64,000 nucleotides of DNA from UBA6168 sp041392505 (lineage in GTDB: Bacteria > Bacteroidota > Bacteroidia > Chitinophagales > Saprospiraceae), in assembly GCA_041392505.1 (NCBI GenBank), contig JAWKLX010000025.1, positions 1 through 64,000 of the forward strand, written 5' to 3'. Shown in pieces: positions 38,893 to 48,639 of the stretch (position 1 is the stretch's first letter; each line of letters starts with the position of its first letter). The translations under genes were made by a program, and so were the position numbers. A model generated the notes under the pieces. It ran no database searches, had not been told where the DNA came from, and saw nothing but the letters and a program-made list of their open reading frames with translations.

Positions 38893-41733
38893 TTACAACA
38901 AAGATTTTTGTTTTTCCAAGATAGGGGCTATTGATTGGAGACATTCTGAAAGCTGTTGTACCTTTTTTATTAATTCGGGTTTTTCTGCCTCCCCGTTTTT
39001 TATCAATTCTTCCATTTCAATGATGTTTTCTTGTTGGGCGGTCATGCCAAACATCATGAAGTTCGATTTTAGTTTATGAATTATTTTATAAATCTCTTCC
39101 CAGTTTTTATTTGAAACAGCCTCGCTCAAATTATTCTTAACTCTCGGCACTTCTGCAACAAATGCCTCCAACATATCCCGTACAAACAACCTATCCCCAC
39201 TGCTGAAATCGAATAAGTATTGTAGATCCACCTTTATTTTAGGGGGAGTCGCAATAGGCCCCTCGGCGGAAAATGCCGACTGTAAGTCCAGTACCCGGGC
39301 TACACTATTTTCGAGCATATTTGGTGAAAATGGCCTGGTGAGAAAATCGTTCATACCAGCTTCGAGCGCCCTTTTCTTTTCTTCCAACAGCGCAGCAGCG
39401 GTCAGAGCAATGATCGGGGTTGATTGATTAGGATTTTTTTGCCCGTTGGTTCGGATAATTTGAGCCGCTTCTACCCCATCCATTTCCGGCATGTTAACAT
39501 CCATCAAAATCAGGTCGTATTTTTTCGCTTGGCTGAACTGAACGGCTTCCGAACCGTTGCAGGCTATCCTAAAACGGCAACCCCAAGTTTCCAATACTTT
39601 GGTAATCAATCGCTGATTCATCCAGTTGTCTTCCGCAACCAAAATGTCAAGATCTTTTAAATGAGATCTGGTATTTGGGTAAGAGGTGGCAAAATCTTCC
39701 TTTTTTGCAGCGACCTTAGTCCCAGAATTTTTCAAAGGTAAGGTAAACACAAATGTTGAACCTTTGTGAAGCTTGCTTTCAACCCTGATTTGCCCACCTT
39801 GCAATTCCACCAACTGCTTAACGATGGCAAGGCCAAGCCCAGTCCCACCGTATTTTCTGGCTACATTGATATCCGCTTGTTTAAAATTCTGGAAAATTTC
39901 CTTAGTTTTTCCTTGGGCGATCCCTATTCCGGTGTCTTGAACTTTGAATTCAATCTGATACGACTCATCTGGAGGAAGAAGTAGCCGAGCCGCCAGACTG
40001 ATCGTGCCCCGCTCCGTAAATTTGCTTGCATTGCTGAGCAAGTTTGACAATATTTGATTCAAACGAGTAGGGTCACCAATCACAAGATTTTGAATGTCTG
40101 GGTCAAATTCCAAGACCACACTGATGGGCTTATCCTTTACTTTAAATTGATAGGTGCGCCGCAGGGATTTCAGCAACTGTTCGAGGTCAAAGTGTTTCTC
40201 CTCAAACCCCAACTCACCCGCTTCGATCTTTGAAAGGTCCAACACATTATCAATGATGCCCAAAAGGCTGTCGGCAGAAAAGCGCAAACTATCCAGGTAC
40301 TCCTTTTGCGAGGAAGTCGGGTTGGTTTCGTAGAGCAGGTGGGTCATGCCAATGACGGAGTTCATCGGGGTTCGGATTTCGTGGCTCATATTGGCGAGAA
40401 ATTGCCGCTCTGCCAGCCGTGCCTGATCGGCAATCCGTTTGGCATCTGCCAAGTCATGTTCCAATTGCTTGCGGGAAGTAAGATCATAATGCACCCCAAT
40501 TGAGCCAATCACCTGACCGTTGCTGTCCCGGATAGGCGCACCACTAATCAACGCCCAGATAGTGCTGCCATCTTTGCGCCGCAACTGCACCTCATAAACA
40601 CTGGTCTGTCCTTTCTCCCGAAACTTGTCGTGTGTGGTAAAAATCTTCTGGTTTTCAACTGTTACAAATAGTTCGAGGGCATTTTGCCCTATCAGCTCTT
40701 CGGCAGTAAAGCCCAACATATCGCAAAAATGCTTGTAGGGCCGAAGGATGGTGTGTTCTGTGTCCACTTCCAATAGCCCCAATTCCATATTTTCGATGAT
40801 ACCCCGGTATTTTTCTTCACTTTCCAAAATGGATTTTTGCACCTGCCGGGTTTCTGTTACATCACGGTACTGCCACTGGTGGCCGAGGTAACTTTCGCCA
40901 GAGAAAAGGGGTACGTAATCCCTTTCGAGAAACCTGCCGTCGGCCATTTCCAAGGTCTCCCCTACTACCAATTTCCTGTCTTTCAACCGATTATTGATCT
41001 CCTCTACAAATTGCTCAGGGTTTTTAAAAAGATGTTTCGACTGCTCGGCGGCTTGACTACAATCCAGCCCAACCATTTCATCAGGGGAATACGGGATGTT
41101 GAATATTTTACAAAACTGGTTATTGGTCAAAATGATTTTTCGGTCTTCATTTTCCAACAACACGCCTGCCTGCAAATTGGTAATCAGGTTGGTCAGGCGG
41201 ACTTGCGTGATCTGGCGGTTGATTATTTCATCTTTGAGTTGAGCATGCGCCAAGCAACCTTCCAGCGAGATAGCGAACTTATCTACGACATTCTTTAGCT
41301 GTGCCATCTCCATGTTGCCGAACCCGTCCTGTTTGGTGGAAGAAAACAATTTCAAAAAGCCAATATTACCGAGCCGAAAAATGGCATAAGCCCCTTTATC
41401 AACGTTCTTTTCGGTGACCACTTCCTCAAATTCAGGCTCATTGCTGTTGATTGAGAGATAAGGTTTGTCTCTCAGTTTTTCTAAAATTGGATTGGAGCAT
41501 TTCAGCATGATCGTGTTGGCACGGTAAGAAGGAGTAATGAAAAAAAGCTCGCAATAACTCGTCGTAACATCTGTCTTGTGCAACCAAACAGACGCAAAAT
41601 TGAGGCTCTTCCTGCTGATGAGCGTATGCAGGAATTGTTTGCAGTTTTCACGGGCATCGAGTGAGCTGCCCACCGAAAGGGACAATTCGTACAACAAGCA
41701 AATGTCCTGTATGATTTTGATGTTGTCTGTCAT
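38893..41733 (-). CDS. Hybrid sensor histidine kinase (GAF-PAS-PAS-HisKA-HATPase-REC-Hpt)
   Basis: The 946-residue protein has no signal peptide and is cytoplasmic. In order: a GAF-like region (about 15-165), two PAS domains (about 185-300 and 305-430; the second ends in GVHYDLTSRKQLE), HisKA with the phospho-histidine near 449 (FLANMSHEIRTPMNSVIGM), HATPase_c (about 560-670; DTGIGIAQ, GTGLGLAI), a receiver with Asp near 746 (LILMDVNMPEMDG), and a C-terminal Hpt domain (histidine near 884 in IHKLKSNFMMFG). The full phosphorelay is therefore on one chain. The FIST sensor gene lies 100 bp upstream on the same strand and probably supplies the signal. Confidence 0.92.
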   Translation of the reverse strand: MTDNIKIIQDICLLYELSLSVGSSLDARENCKQFLHTLISRKSLNFASVWLHKTDVTTSYCELFFITPSYRANTIMLKCSNPILEKLRDKPYLSINSNEPEFEEVVTEKNVDKGAYAIFRLGNIGFLKLFSSTKQDGFGNMEMAQLKNVVDKFAISLEGCLAHAQLKDEIINRQITQVRLTNLITNLQAGVLLENEDRKIILTNNQFCKIFNIPYSPDEMVGLDCSQAAEQSKHLFKNPEQFVEEINNRLKDRKLVVGETLEMADGRFLERDYVPLFSGESYLGHQWQYRDVTETRQVQKSILESEEKYRGIIENMELGLLEVDTEHTILRPYKHFCDMLGFTAEELIGQNALELFVTVENQKIFTTHDKFREKGQTSVYEVQLRRKDGSTIWALISGAPIRDSNGQVIGSIGVHYDLTSRKQLEHDLADAKRIADQARLAERQFLANMSHEIRTPMNSVIGMTHLLYETNPTSSQKEYLDSLRFSADSLLGIIDNVLDLSKIEAGELGFEEKHFDLEQLLKSLRRTYQFKVKDKPISVVLEFDPDIQNLVIGDPTRLNQILSNLLSNASKFTERGTISLAARLLLPPDESYQIEFKVQDTGIGIAQGKTKEIFQNFKQADINVARKYGGTGLGLAIVKQLVELQGGQIRVESKLHKGSTFVFTLPLKNSGTKVAAKKEDFATSYPNTRSHLKDLDILVAEDNWMNQRLITKVLETWGCRFRIACNGSEAVQFSQAKKYDLILMDVNMPEMDGVEAAQIIRTNGQKNPNQSTPIIALTAAALLEEKKRALEAGMNDFLTRPFSPNMLENSVARVLDLQSAFSAEGPIATPPKIKVDLQYLFDFSSGDRLFVRDMLEAFVAEVPRVKNNLSEAVSNKNWEEIYKIIHKLKSNFMMFGMTAQQENIIEMEELIKNGEAEKPELIKKVQQLSECLQSIAPILEKQKSLL

Positions 41734-41833
41734 TACAGAATTAGTTCAATTGAAATAGGGTGGAAATATTGTTGCAGTCATTGACAACCAATGGATTATG
41801 CTCATTTCTACGTATTTCTTTATTTCAATTTAT

Positions 41834-42958
41834 TTATGTCAATTGGAATGTACCCACTACGATTGTTTTATTGAAAAACTCCAAAAGGCCCTCTCCGTAG
41901 GAGGAGATTTCGCCTAAGCTCAAAATACCGTAGGGCTCTTGTTCTGGGTCGTTCACTACCAACTGGGAACGGATTGCATCCAGCTCTTCGGAAAACCGGT
42001 CGCCAAGTGCTGCAGGCCGGGTGATGCAGTCCACGACAAAAGTGCTATCAGGGATAAAATCAGGGCCGGCCTCACTTAAGCAATCCTTCATGGCGTAGCT
42101 GGCCGCCTCAATTAGCAGTTTGGGGGTACTTTTTAAAATATGCAGGACTGTATTAGCGGGCACTTCACCAATGCAGGTCACCTCCCCGTTTTCATTTACC
42201 CCGATGGGGTCCCTCACAATCGCATCCGCATTTTCCCTAAAAATGCCAAAAGGGTAATCTTTGGTGTAGCTCAGGAAATTTTCCTTGGTAACTTCCTTAC
42301 CACTATCCTCCTCCATAAAAGATTTGTAAACATCGAATGCGTTCTGCCAATTCAGTTGGATGATCTTCGGGCCATCAGTGGCGGTGGCGACGAGCGGCCC
42401 CGCCAATTTTTTCCACCCATGCCGGACCCCCAGATTGGATTGGTTTTCAACCACACAGCAGATGGCCGAGTCTTTAAAAAAACCATCATTGCTGAACAGG
42501 CACAAGCACTGCTGCAAGGAGCCTGACCCGGCCCCGCCCCCAATGAAGTTGACCCGGTCACCCACCGAGTTGTTCAGTGATTCCAAAAAATGGTTGACGT
42601 TAGAGGCCAACCCATCCAGCAAAACAATGATGGTCATTTTATTGGCAGTATCTGGAATATGAACCTGGTCAAGCCCTTCCAAGTTTTGTCCTGATAAATT
42701 TTTGACCAAAACTGGCGGAAGCGCTGTCTTGAATTTTTTGAGGATGCACCCTTCCTCCAACCGCTCCGTCCCATGCACCAAGCCAGGAAAAAGCCCTCCA
42801 AAAAAGGGGATGCGACGTTCATTGAAAAAACCAATGATCGATTCCACATCTGTTGCCGACCGTTCCGCCAGCAAAACCATAACGGTCTCCCCTACTCCTA
42901 TATTCAAGGCGGCCAATCCTTGGGCCAATGATTCAGTATGTGCGTTTTTCAATAACAT
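41834..42958 (-). CDS. FIST-domain sensory protein
   Basis: The 374-residue protein has FIST N- and C-terminal domains: a GGLFPG strand-turn, VLLDGLASNVNHFL, then NFIGGGAGSGSL, and a C-terminal half with NQSNLGVRHGWKKL and YGILSLGEI. FIST proteins are small-molecule, possibly amino-acid, sensors found with PAS/PAC kinases. No signal peptide is present, so it is cytoplasmic. It sits directly upstream of the hybrid kinase and downstream of the sigma-54 regulator on the same strand. This suggests a three-part input, kinase and regulator set; the ligand is unknown. Confidence 0.88.
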   Translation of the reverse strand: MLLKNAHTESLAQGLAALNIGVGETVMVLLAERSATDVESIIGFFNERRIPFFGGLFPGLVHGTERLEEGCILKKFKTALPPVLVKNLSGQNLEGLDQVHIPDTANKMTIIVLLDGLASNVNHFLESLNNSVGDRVNFIGGGAGSGSLQQCLCLFSNDGFFKDSAICCVVENQSNLGVRHGWKKLAGPLVATATDGPKIIQLNWQNAFDVYKSFMEEDSGKEVTKENFLSYTKDYPFGIFRENADAIVRDPIGVNENGEVTCIGEVPANTVLHILKSTPKLLIEAASYAMKDCLSEAGPDFIPDSTFVVDCITRPAALGDRFSEELDAIRSQLVVNDPEQEPYGILSLGEISSYGEGLLEFFNKTIVVGTFQLT

Positions 42959-43007
42959 AAACTTGCCTGTATGATTCTTAAAGAGAGGAATTGTTGAACC
43001 TATTTTT

Positions 43008-43116
43008 AGGGTCTATTTCGAAATTTCGGTCATTGTATCGCCGAACTCCAGTTCGGTAGCTGGCGATCAGGAGATCTCCAGTACGTTGACCGAAATTTTG
43101 AAATACACCCTATTTT
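43008..43116. repeat. Inverted-repeat element between regulator and FIST genes
   Basis: Left arm GGGTCTATTTCGAAATTTCGGTCA and right arm TGACCGAAATTTTGAAATACACCC are complementary with few mismatches. Inner CCGAACTCCAGTTCGG forms a second hairpin. It fills most of the gap between 42958 and 43150 and resembles the other dispersed palindromes. Confidence 0.7.
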
Positions 43117-43149
43117 TACCAGTTCTTTTTTAAACCAAAATGTCGGCAG

Positions 43150-44517
43150 CTATAAAGCCTTCCCATCGTTTTCATTTTTCAGCATCCTGTAAATGGTTGA
43201 TTTTCCGATCTTTAGCTTATCCGCTACCAATAAGACATCATTGTTATATTGTTCCAAAAAATAGTTGATGATCCGGCGTTTGTATTCTTCGAGGGTTAAC
43301 TCTTCTTGCAAAAAGGTTGCCTCTCGGCCAATGCTGTTAAATTGGATGTCATCGGCTTCGATTTCCCCATTGGAAGAGAGGACCGCAGCTAATTCGATGA
43401 CAGCCTTTAGTTCCCGTACGTTGCCTGGATAAGCATATTGGAGGAGTTTGGTTTTAGCTGATTTCGAAATGTCCATTTTGCCTAAATTATTTTGTTTGGC
43501 AAATTCGCTCAAGAAGGAATTGCCTAAAAGCAAAATGTCGTTGCCCCTTTCCCGCAATGGAGGCAATGGAATGCTGAGGCCCAACAGACGATAATAAAGG
43601 TCTTCCCTGAAATTCCCCTTTCTTACTTCTTCTCCCAGGTTTTTATGGGTGGCAATAATGATCCGGGCATCATAAGCTATCGGCTTGTCTCCTCCCACCC
43701 GCATGATTTCCCGCTCTTGGAATGCTCGAAGCAACTTAGCTTGCATGCTCAGGTCCATTTCGGCAATCTCGTCTAAAAACAACGTCCCCCCATCTGCCAA
43801 TTCAAATTGCCCTTTTTTCCGTGCCACGGCCCCAGTGAAGGCACCCTTCTCGTAGCCGAACAATTCGCTTTCGACCAGTTCTTTTGGAATGGCACTCATA
43901 TTGACCGCCACAAACGGGCCTTTCCGCCTACCCGAATTGTGGTGGATGGATTTAGCAACCAGTTCTTTTCCGGTCCCTGTTTCCCCGGTAATGGAAATAG
44001 TAATATTGGATTTGACAGCCTTTTCCATCAGGAGGAACACCTGTTGCATGGGTTGGCTGTTGCCGGTGATGGTTTTGCCAAATTCATACTGGGCGTTCAG
44101 TTGAGCCTTAAGTGTGTCCACCTCATCTTTCAGCTCGATGTGCTTTTTGAGGTGGTTGAGCGAGTTCAACAAACGCTCTTTGGTCTCGTTGTCTTTGGCA
44201 ATGTAGTCGTAAGCACCTTCCTTTAACAGGGTAACCGCTGTCCGGATATCCTGTTGCCCAGAAAGAATAATAACACCAATGTCTTGATTATAGGCTTTGA
44301 TCTTTTTAAGGACTTCACTGCCCGACATATCTGGTAAGGAAAAATCTAAGGAAATAATATTGGGACGCAAGCTCAAATGCTCTAAACATTCCTGACCGGT
44401 GGCAAAAAGATGTACCTCATGGTCGGGGTTTATTTCCATAACGTACTTGACCAAGCGCTGGTACACCGGGTCATCTTCGACTATGAAGATTCGGGTTGTG
44501 CTGTCTTTTGTACTCAT
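43150..44517 (-). CDS. NtrC-family sigma-54-dependent response regulator
   Basis: I start at 44517 (MSTKDSTTRIFIVEDD); an upstream ATG adds 11 non-conserved residues. The 455-residue protein has a receiver domain (acidic VEDD, phospho-Asp near 58 in SLDFSLPDMSG) and a sigma-54 AAA+ domain (Walker A GETGTGKE near 177, GAFTGA loop near 230, Walker B GGTLFLDEIAEM). A Fis-type HTH follows (about 415-450; VADKLKIGKSTIYRML). It activates RpoN-dependent promoters when phosphorylated, with an ATP-driven GAFTGA contact to sigma-54. It lies upstream of the FIST and hybrid kinase genes, its likely partners. Confidence 0.93.
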   Translation of the reverse strand: MSTKDSTTRIFIVEDDPVYQRLVKYVMEINPDHEVHLFATGQECLEHLSLRPNIISLDFSLPDMSGSEVLKKIKAYNQDIGVIILSGQQDIRTAVTLLKEGAYDYIAKDNETKERLLNSLNHLKKHIELKDEVDTLKAQLNAQYEFGKTITGNSQPMQQVFLLMEKAVKSNITISITGETGTGKELVAKSIHHNSGRRKGPFVAVNMSAIPKELVESELFGYEKGAFTGAVARKKGQFELADGGTLFLDEIAEMDLSMQAKLLRAFQEREIMRVGGDKPIAYDARIIIATHKNLGEEVRKGNFREDLYYRLLGLSIPLPPLRERGNDILLLGNSFLSEFAKQNNLGKMDISKSAKTKLLQYAYPGNVRELKAVIELAAVLSSNGEIEADDIQFNSIGREATFLQEELTLEEYKRRIINYFLEQYNNDVLLVADKLKIGKSTIYRMLKNENDGKAL

Positions 44518-44734
44518 GAAGAAAAAAAATTGACAAACGGTTGGATTCAAAAAGAGTTTTTGACTTTGCCCAAAATGTTCAATCTATAAAATTTAACTCG
44601 TTGAATAATATAATTACCTGATAAGTAGGTTCATGATTTACAATGCGAGGGTGTACAAAGATAAACAGCCCAACAGCTATTTTTTCCCATTTTGAGAAAT
44701 TAGTTCTGAAATAGGAATTAAATCCAAAAAAAAT

Positions 44735-44768
44735 GCCCCTTGGCTACTTGTAACCAAGGGGCTTATTT
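44735..44768 (-). terminator. Intrinsic terminator of metK
   Basis: Arms GCCCCTTGG (44735-44743) and CCAAGGGGC (44754-44762) form a 9-bp GC-rich stem with a ten-base loop. On the minus strand the stem is followed by a run of eight U (complement of 44727-44733) and preceded by an A-rich stretch. It is located 28 bp after the metK stop. Confidence 0.85.
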
Positions 44769-44795
44769 TTATCTAAAACCTTGAAAGAAAAGGAT

Positions 44796-46052
44796 TTATT
44801 TAATCTTGAAAGCCTTCTTCACTGCTTTCACATAATCCAGTTTTTCCCAGGTAAACGTCTCGACTTTTTTCTTGACCGTCTTGCCAGAACCGTCGGTAAA
44901 AGAAACAGTTTTCTTTTCCGGGGTGCGGCCCATGTGGCCATAAGCAGCGGTTTCAGAATAGATCGGCGTGCGCAGTTTCAATCGTTTCTCGATAGCATAA
45001 GGCCGCATATCAAAGATTTTTTCTACCTCTTTGGCAATCTCGCTATCCTTCATATCCACCTTGGCCGACCCGTATGTGTTCACATATATATTGGTTGGTT
45101 TCGCTACGCCGATAGCATAAGATACCTGCACCAATACTTCATTGCAAACCCCTGCAGCTACGAGGTTTTTGGCAATGTGGCGGGTTGCATAAGCTGCCGA
45201 ACGATCCACTTTTGAAGGATCCTTGCCTGAGAACGCTCCGCCACCATGTGCGCCTTTTCCACCATAAGTATCCACAATGATTTTGCGGCCAGTCAGTCCC
45301 GTATCACCATGAGGGCCACCGATGACAAACTTGCCCGTTGGGTTCACGTGGTAAGTGATTTTATCATTGAACAGTGCCTGCACTTTTTTAGAGCACTGCT
45401 TTTTAACCAAAGGAATAACCAATTTAATCACGTCATCTTTGATGCGCTTCAACATCACCTCGTCTTTATCAAAATCATCGTGTTGGGTCGAAACAACGAT
45501 GGTGTCAATCCGGAGCGGCACATTATCATCACTGTATTCAATAGTCACCTGTGACTTGGCATCCGGGCGGAGGTACTTCATGATCTTTCCAGCCTTGCGG
45601 ATGTCAGCCATCACCTGTAAAATTTTGTGGGAAAGGTCGAGCGCCAAAGGCATATAGGTATCGGTCTCGTTGGTAGCATAACCGAACATCATCCCTTGAT
45701 CACCTGCTCCCTGGTCTTCTGGATTTTTACGCTCTACCCCCTGATTGATATCCGGTGACTGTTCGTGAATGGCAGAAAGGACACCACAAGAATGCGCCTC
45801 GAACATGTACTCGGACTTGGTATAACCGATCCGCTTAATTACGTCCCGGGCAATTTGCTGTACATCAAGGTAAGTTTTGGTTTTTACCTCGCCAGCCAAA
45901 ACCACCTGACCAGTCGTCACGAGCGTTTCACAGGCAACTTTAGAGCTTGGGTCAAATGCAATGAAGTGATCCACCAATGCATCGGATATCTGATCGGAAA
46001 CTTTGTCGGGATGCCCTTCCGATACGCTTTCGCTTGTAAATAAATATGGCAT
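44796..46052 (-). CDS. metK: S-adenosylmethionine synthetase
   Basis: The 418-residue enzyme makes S-adenosylmethionine from methionine and ATP in the cytoplasm. Signature segments are present: SEGHPDKVSDQISDAL near the N-terminus, GAGDQGMMFGYATNET (ATP/methionine site), and GGGAFSGKDPSKVDRSAAY (phosphate-binding loop). The length is normal for Bacteroidota. It is monocistronic, with a terminator at 44735-44768 and a TATCTTTG -7 box at 46260-46267. The roughly 200-base leader contains an inverted repeat (46058-46248). No known SAM riboswitch was recognised. Confidence 0.97.
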   Translation of the reverse strand: MPYLFTSESVSEGHPDKVSDQISDALVDHFIAFDPSSKVACETLVTTGQVVLAGEVKTKTYLDVQQIARDVIKRIGYTKSEYMFEAHSCGVLSAIHEQSPDINQGVERKNPEDQGAGDQGMMFGYATNETDTYMPLALDLSHKILQVMADIRKAGKIMKYLRPDAKSQVTIEYSDDNVPLRIDTIVVSTQHDDFDKDEVMLKRIKDDVIKLVIPLVKKQCSKKVQALFNDKITYHVNPTGKFVIGGPHGDTGLTGRKIIVDTYGGKGAHGGGAFSGKDPSKVDRSAAYATRHIAKNLVAAGVCNEVLVQVSYAIGVAKPTNIYVNTYGSAKVDMKDSEIAKEVEKIFDMRPYAIEKRLKLRTPIYSETAAYGHMGRTPEKKTVSFTDGSGKTVKKKVETFTWEKLDYVKAVKKAFKIK

Positions 46053-46057
46053 TTTTC

Positions 46058-46248
46058 TAATGGTTAATGGTGAATGGTAAATGGTGAACGAGCCGCATCT
46101 GAAATTTTATTGGTTCATTTCCATTGGGCATTCAACACAGCTTAAAAGGATTATTTCAAATAAAAAGATGAATGAAAAACAGAAGGTCAAATGAATAGCC
46201 AAAATGAAAATTATCATTCACCATTCACCAATATTCATTCATCATTGT
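46058..46248. repeat. Inverted repeat in the metK leader
   Basis: A left arm of ATGG-TGAATGG-type units (46058-46088) is matched by a right arm of CCATTCACCAAT-ATTCATTCATCATT (46218-46248), about 130 bases apart. If the -7 box at 46260 is used, both arms lie in the metK 5' leader and could fold together. Its role is unknown. Confidence 0.5.
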
Positions 46249-46259
46249 GCAAGGGGCGG

Positions 46260-46267
46260 CAAAGATA
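46260..46267 (-). promoter_or_regulatory. metK -7 promoter box
   Basis: On the minus strand the sequence reads TATCTTTG, a perfect TAnnTTTG Bacteroidota -7 element. A TTTG lies about 25 bases upstream, slightly longer than usual. It would give a leader of about 200 bases for metK. Confidence 0.5.
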
Positions 46268-47008
46268 GGTTTTTGGATGAAATTGATATTTTCAAAAAAA
46301 AATAATGTTGACCCAACTCTTTGTCGCCTGATTATCGTCAGTGTGTATGAAACGTTAAATTTCTATTAGAGGTGCAGTACAGGGGTTGACAACGGCGTTT
46401 TTAAAATGCATTTTTGAAGAAATTATTTTAAAGAAATTTTCCTGTTGAAATATTCCCCAAATTAAATAGGGGTGTCGTTCCAAAGTCGTGTCAATTAAGA
46501 CACAGCATTTTTATCCAAACACATTAAGTACAATTACTCTCTGATTTTTTAAACCCGGATCTAAGTCAATAGACGGGCCTCTCACGGCTATTGCTTTGTT
46601 CCAACAAACGGAAGATTTTATAGTGACTGATTGTTTGTGGCCTTTCGCCAATCTCCCACAATTTCCAGCTATTTATCTATCCTTTCTTCAGCTGCTTATG
46701 GCAAAAATCTACCATTCCAAACTGGCGTTTTTAATGATTTAAATGGATTAAACAGTCGGTTATTTAATAATCTTTAAACAATCCAAAACAAATCTGCCGA
46801 CCGTTGAATACCAATTGAAAACATGGCCTGTTAGTGTTGAAAAATTCAAAGCCTTTAACAGCCATTATTTATTCTAAATGCCAGTAATTTCAATTTAAAA
46901 CAGCTTAGCTAAAAGCTCTCTTAAACCTTGCTGACCAGCCTGCATGGGCCGACTTGGGTATGCTCACCCCATTGCCCAACGGACTACCAGGCCCAGCGCT
47001 AAAAGCTT
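46268..47008. other. Intergenic region between metK and the beta-barrel gene
   Basis: About 740 bp, AT-rich, without a convincing reading frame. It should hold promoters for both divergent genes. I see no strong hairpin, tRNA or riboswitch in it. Confidence 0.5.
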
Positions 47009-47014
47009 ATGATT

Positions 47015-47599
47015 ATGAAAAACCTACTGCTCGGAATGGCTGCATTTTTAATGCTCTCCATCAACCTCGATGCCCAGAATTATTCCCGACCAACCCGCAT
47101 TTTCAAAAAAGGGCAAACTGATATCCAGATCGGTTACGGGCTGCTCACAACTGCTTCCTTAATGGACAAAGCCAACACCAAGTTTCCGCCTGTCAGCATC
47201 AGGGGAGACCGATTCATGAGCGACAATTTCTCGCTCGGCGTGTCCTACACGGTGGCCTCAAATCAAGGCCAGCCGTACATCATCCCCGATGGCCTCGAAC
47301 AGCGGATCACTAACACCACCCACCAATTGGCCCTGCGTCCGACCTTCCACATCACCACTTTAAAAAACATAGACCTTTATGGAGGGATGATGGTGGGCCT
47401 CAACTTCGAAGAATACTCTGTAGACCGTGGCAACACGTCCTTTCTCACGGAACACAAAAACTTCCAGCCCCAACGGGTCAAAGGTATTTACTCCGCCTTT
47501 GTGGGTGGCCGTTATGTTTTATCGAAAAGGTGGAGCGCTTTCGGCGAGATAGGCTACAGCACTTCCTTGTTGACAATCGGAATGGGGTACCGGATTTAG
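47015..47599 (+). CDS. Small outer-membrane beta-barrel protein
   Basis: I start at 47015 (MKNLLLGMAAFLMLSINLDAQ); an ATG two codons earlier is equally possible. After the signal peptide the 170-residue mature protein is built of alternating amphipathic strands with glycine turns (for example DIQIGYGLLTT, DNFSLGVSYTV, AFVGGRYVLSKRWSAFGEIGY) and ends in GMGYRI, as outer-membrane barrels do. It is likely a porin-like or structural OMP of about eight strands. No operon partner is seen. Confidence 0.75.
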   Translation: MKNLLLGMAAFLMLSINLDAQNYSRPTRIFKKGQTDIQIGYGLLTTASLMDKANTKFPPVSIRGDRFMSDNFSLGVSYTVASNQGQPYIIPDGLEQRITNTTHQLALRPTFHITTLKNIDLYGGMMVGLNFEEYSVDRGNTSFLTEHKNFQPQRVKGIYSAFVGGRYVLSKRWSAFGEIGYSTSLLTIGMGYRI

Positions 47600-47690
47600 A
47601 AATGTAGAATGATGAATGTAGAATGTAGAATGTAGAATGTAAAATCACTTTACATTTTACATTCTTCATTCTGCATTTTACATTATTTAA
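47600..47690. repeat. Palindrome of GAATGTAGAATGT units
   Basis: The left half has direct copies of GTAGAAT; the right half has the complementary TACATT/ATTCT runs, forming a long AT-rich hairpin between the convergent genes ending at 47599 and 47683. It might also act as a bidirectional terminator. Confidence 0.65.
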
Positions 47691-48309
47691 TCTCGCAGCT
47701 CAACAAACGTTCAACGCTGCCATCATTTTTATGAATAAACCCTTCGAGCTGATCACCAATTGTTACAGGGCCAACCCCAGCAGGCGTGCCGGTATAGATC
47801 AAATCGCCCATTTGCAATTTGAAATATTGGGAAACGTAAACGATCAGGTAATCGAAGGAAAAAATCAGATCACGGGTGTGGCCGTGCTGAACCGTTTCGC
47901 CATTTTTTTCCAAACGGAACTCGATGTTACCCTCCTGTTGGACTTCGTCCAAGGGAACCCAATCACCGAGGACGGCGGAATGGTCGAAGCCCTTGGCAAT
48001 TTCCCAAGGGTGGCCTTTTTTCTTTAATTCATCCTGCACATCACGAGCTGTGAAGTCGATGCCCAGCGTCACTTCCTGGTAATAGCCGCTGGCAAATTCG
48101 GGCTGGACATGCCGCCCGTTTTTGCCGATTTTAAGCACGACTTCCAGTTCGTAGTGCAGGTCTTTCGTGAAATCAGGATAGTAAAATGGTTTTTCGTTGA
48201 TGAGCAGCGCCGATGGCGGCTTCATGAACACGATGGGTTTGCCCGGTACGGGGTTGCTTAGTTCTTTTGCGTGGTCGGCATAGTTGCGGCCGATACAGAT
48301 TATTTTCAT
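47683..48309 (-). CDS. Fumarylacetoacetate-hydrolase-family protein
   Basis: I start at 48309 (MKIICIGRNYADHAKEL); an upstream ATG adds eight residues. The 208-residue protein matches the short FAH family: GRNYADHAKEL, PIVFMKPPSALL, the acidic metal-binding strand HYELEVVLKIG, GIDFTARDVQ, and the C-terminal IYTGTPAGVGPV. Such enzymes act on acylpyruvates or are oxaloacetate decarboxylases/tautomerases, using Mg2+. It is cytoplasmic. The substrate cannot be decided from context. Confidence 0.9.
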   Translation of the reverse strand: MKIICIGRNYADHAKELSNPVPGKPIVFMKPPSALLINEKPFYYPDFTKDLHYELEVVLKIGKNGRHVQPEFASGYYQEVTLGIDFTARDVQDELKKKGHPWEIAKGFDHSAVLGDWVPLDEVQQEGNIEFRLEKNGETVQHGHTRDLIFSFDYLIVYVSQYFKLQMGDLIYTGTPAGVGPVTIGDQLEGFIHKNDGSVERLLSCEIK

Positions 48310-48368
48310 GGATTCACGGTTGCATTGTTGCACGGTTTCATTGATTCATGGTTGCATAGATTCATGAA
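48302..48368. repeat. Repeated GATTCATGGTTGCA units
   Basis: Three to four degenerate copies of GATTCA(C/T)GGTTGCAT plus an inverted ATTCATGAAACCAT form a small repeat upstream of the FAH gene start. It may be another fold-back element. Confidence 0.45.
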
Positions 48369-48520
48369 ACCATAAAACAATGGCAAATGTAATATCCCAC
48401 TCCATTCCACCTCTATTGAGGGGCTGATAAATATGCCTAAAATTTCCTTTCCCTTTTGTCAATTTTTTGATAGCCCACCTTATAGTTGAGTAAGCTCGCA
48501 CTTTTACCAGCCTGTTTTTT

Positions 48521-48528
48521 TACTTTTG
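48521..48528 (+). promoter_or_regulatory. Candidate -7 box for the adhesin gene
   Basis: TACTTTTG at 48521-48528 matches TAnnTTTG. It lies about 110 bp before the adhesin ATG. No good -33 element is found at the usual distance, so confidence is modest. Confidence 0.35.
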
Positions 48529-48639
48529 ACCTTTATTGTTAGCGGATAAAATCACTCAACATAAAGTCCTACCCTGAAATAAATTGGAGACAACCAGTTT
48601 TTAATTTCATCACTACCCCAACCCAATAATTTAACATAG

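Noticed and set aside
46053..46300. SAM riboswitch before metK
   Set aside because: The leader has a simple ATGG/CCAT inverted repeat but none of the conserved SAM-I or SAM-II core segments I would expect.
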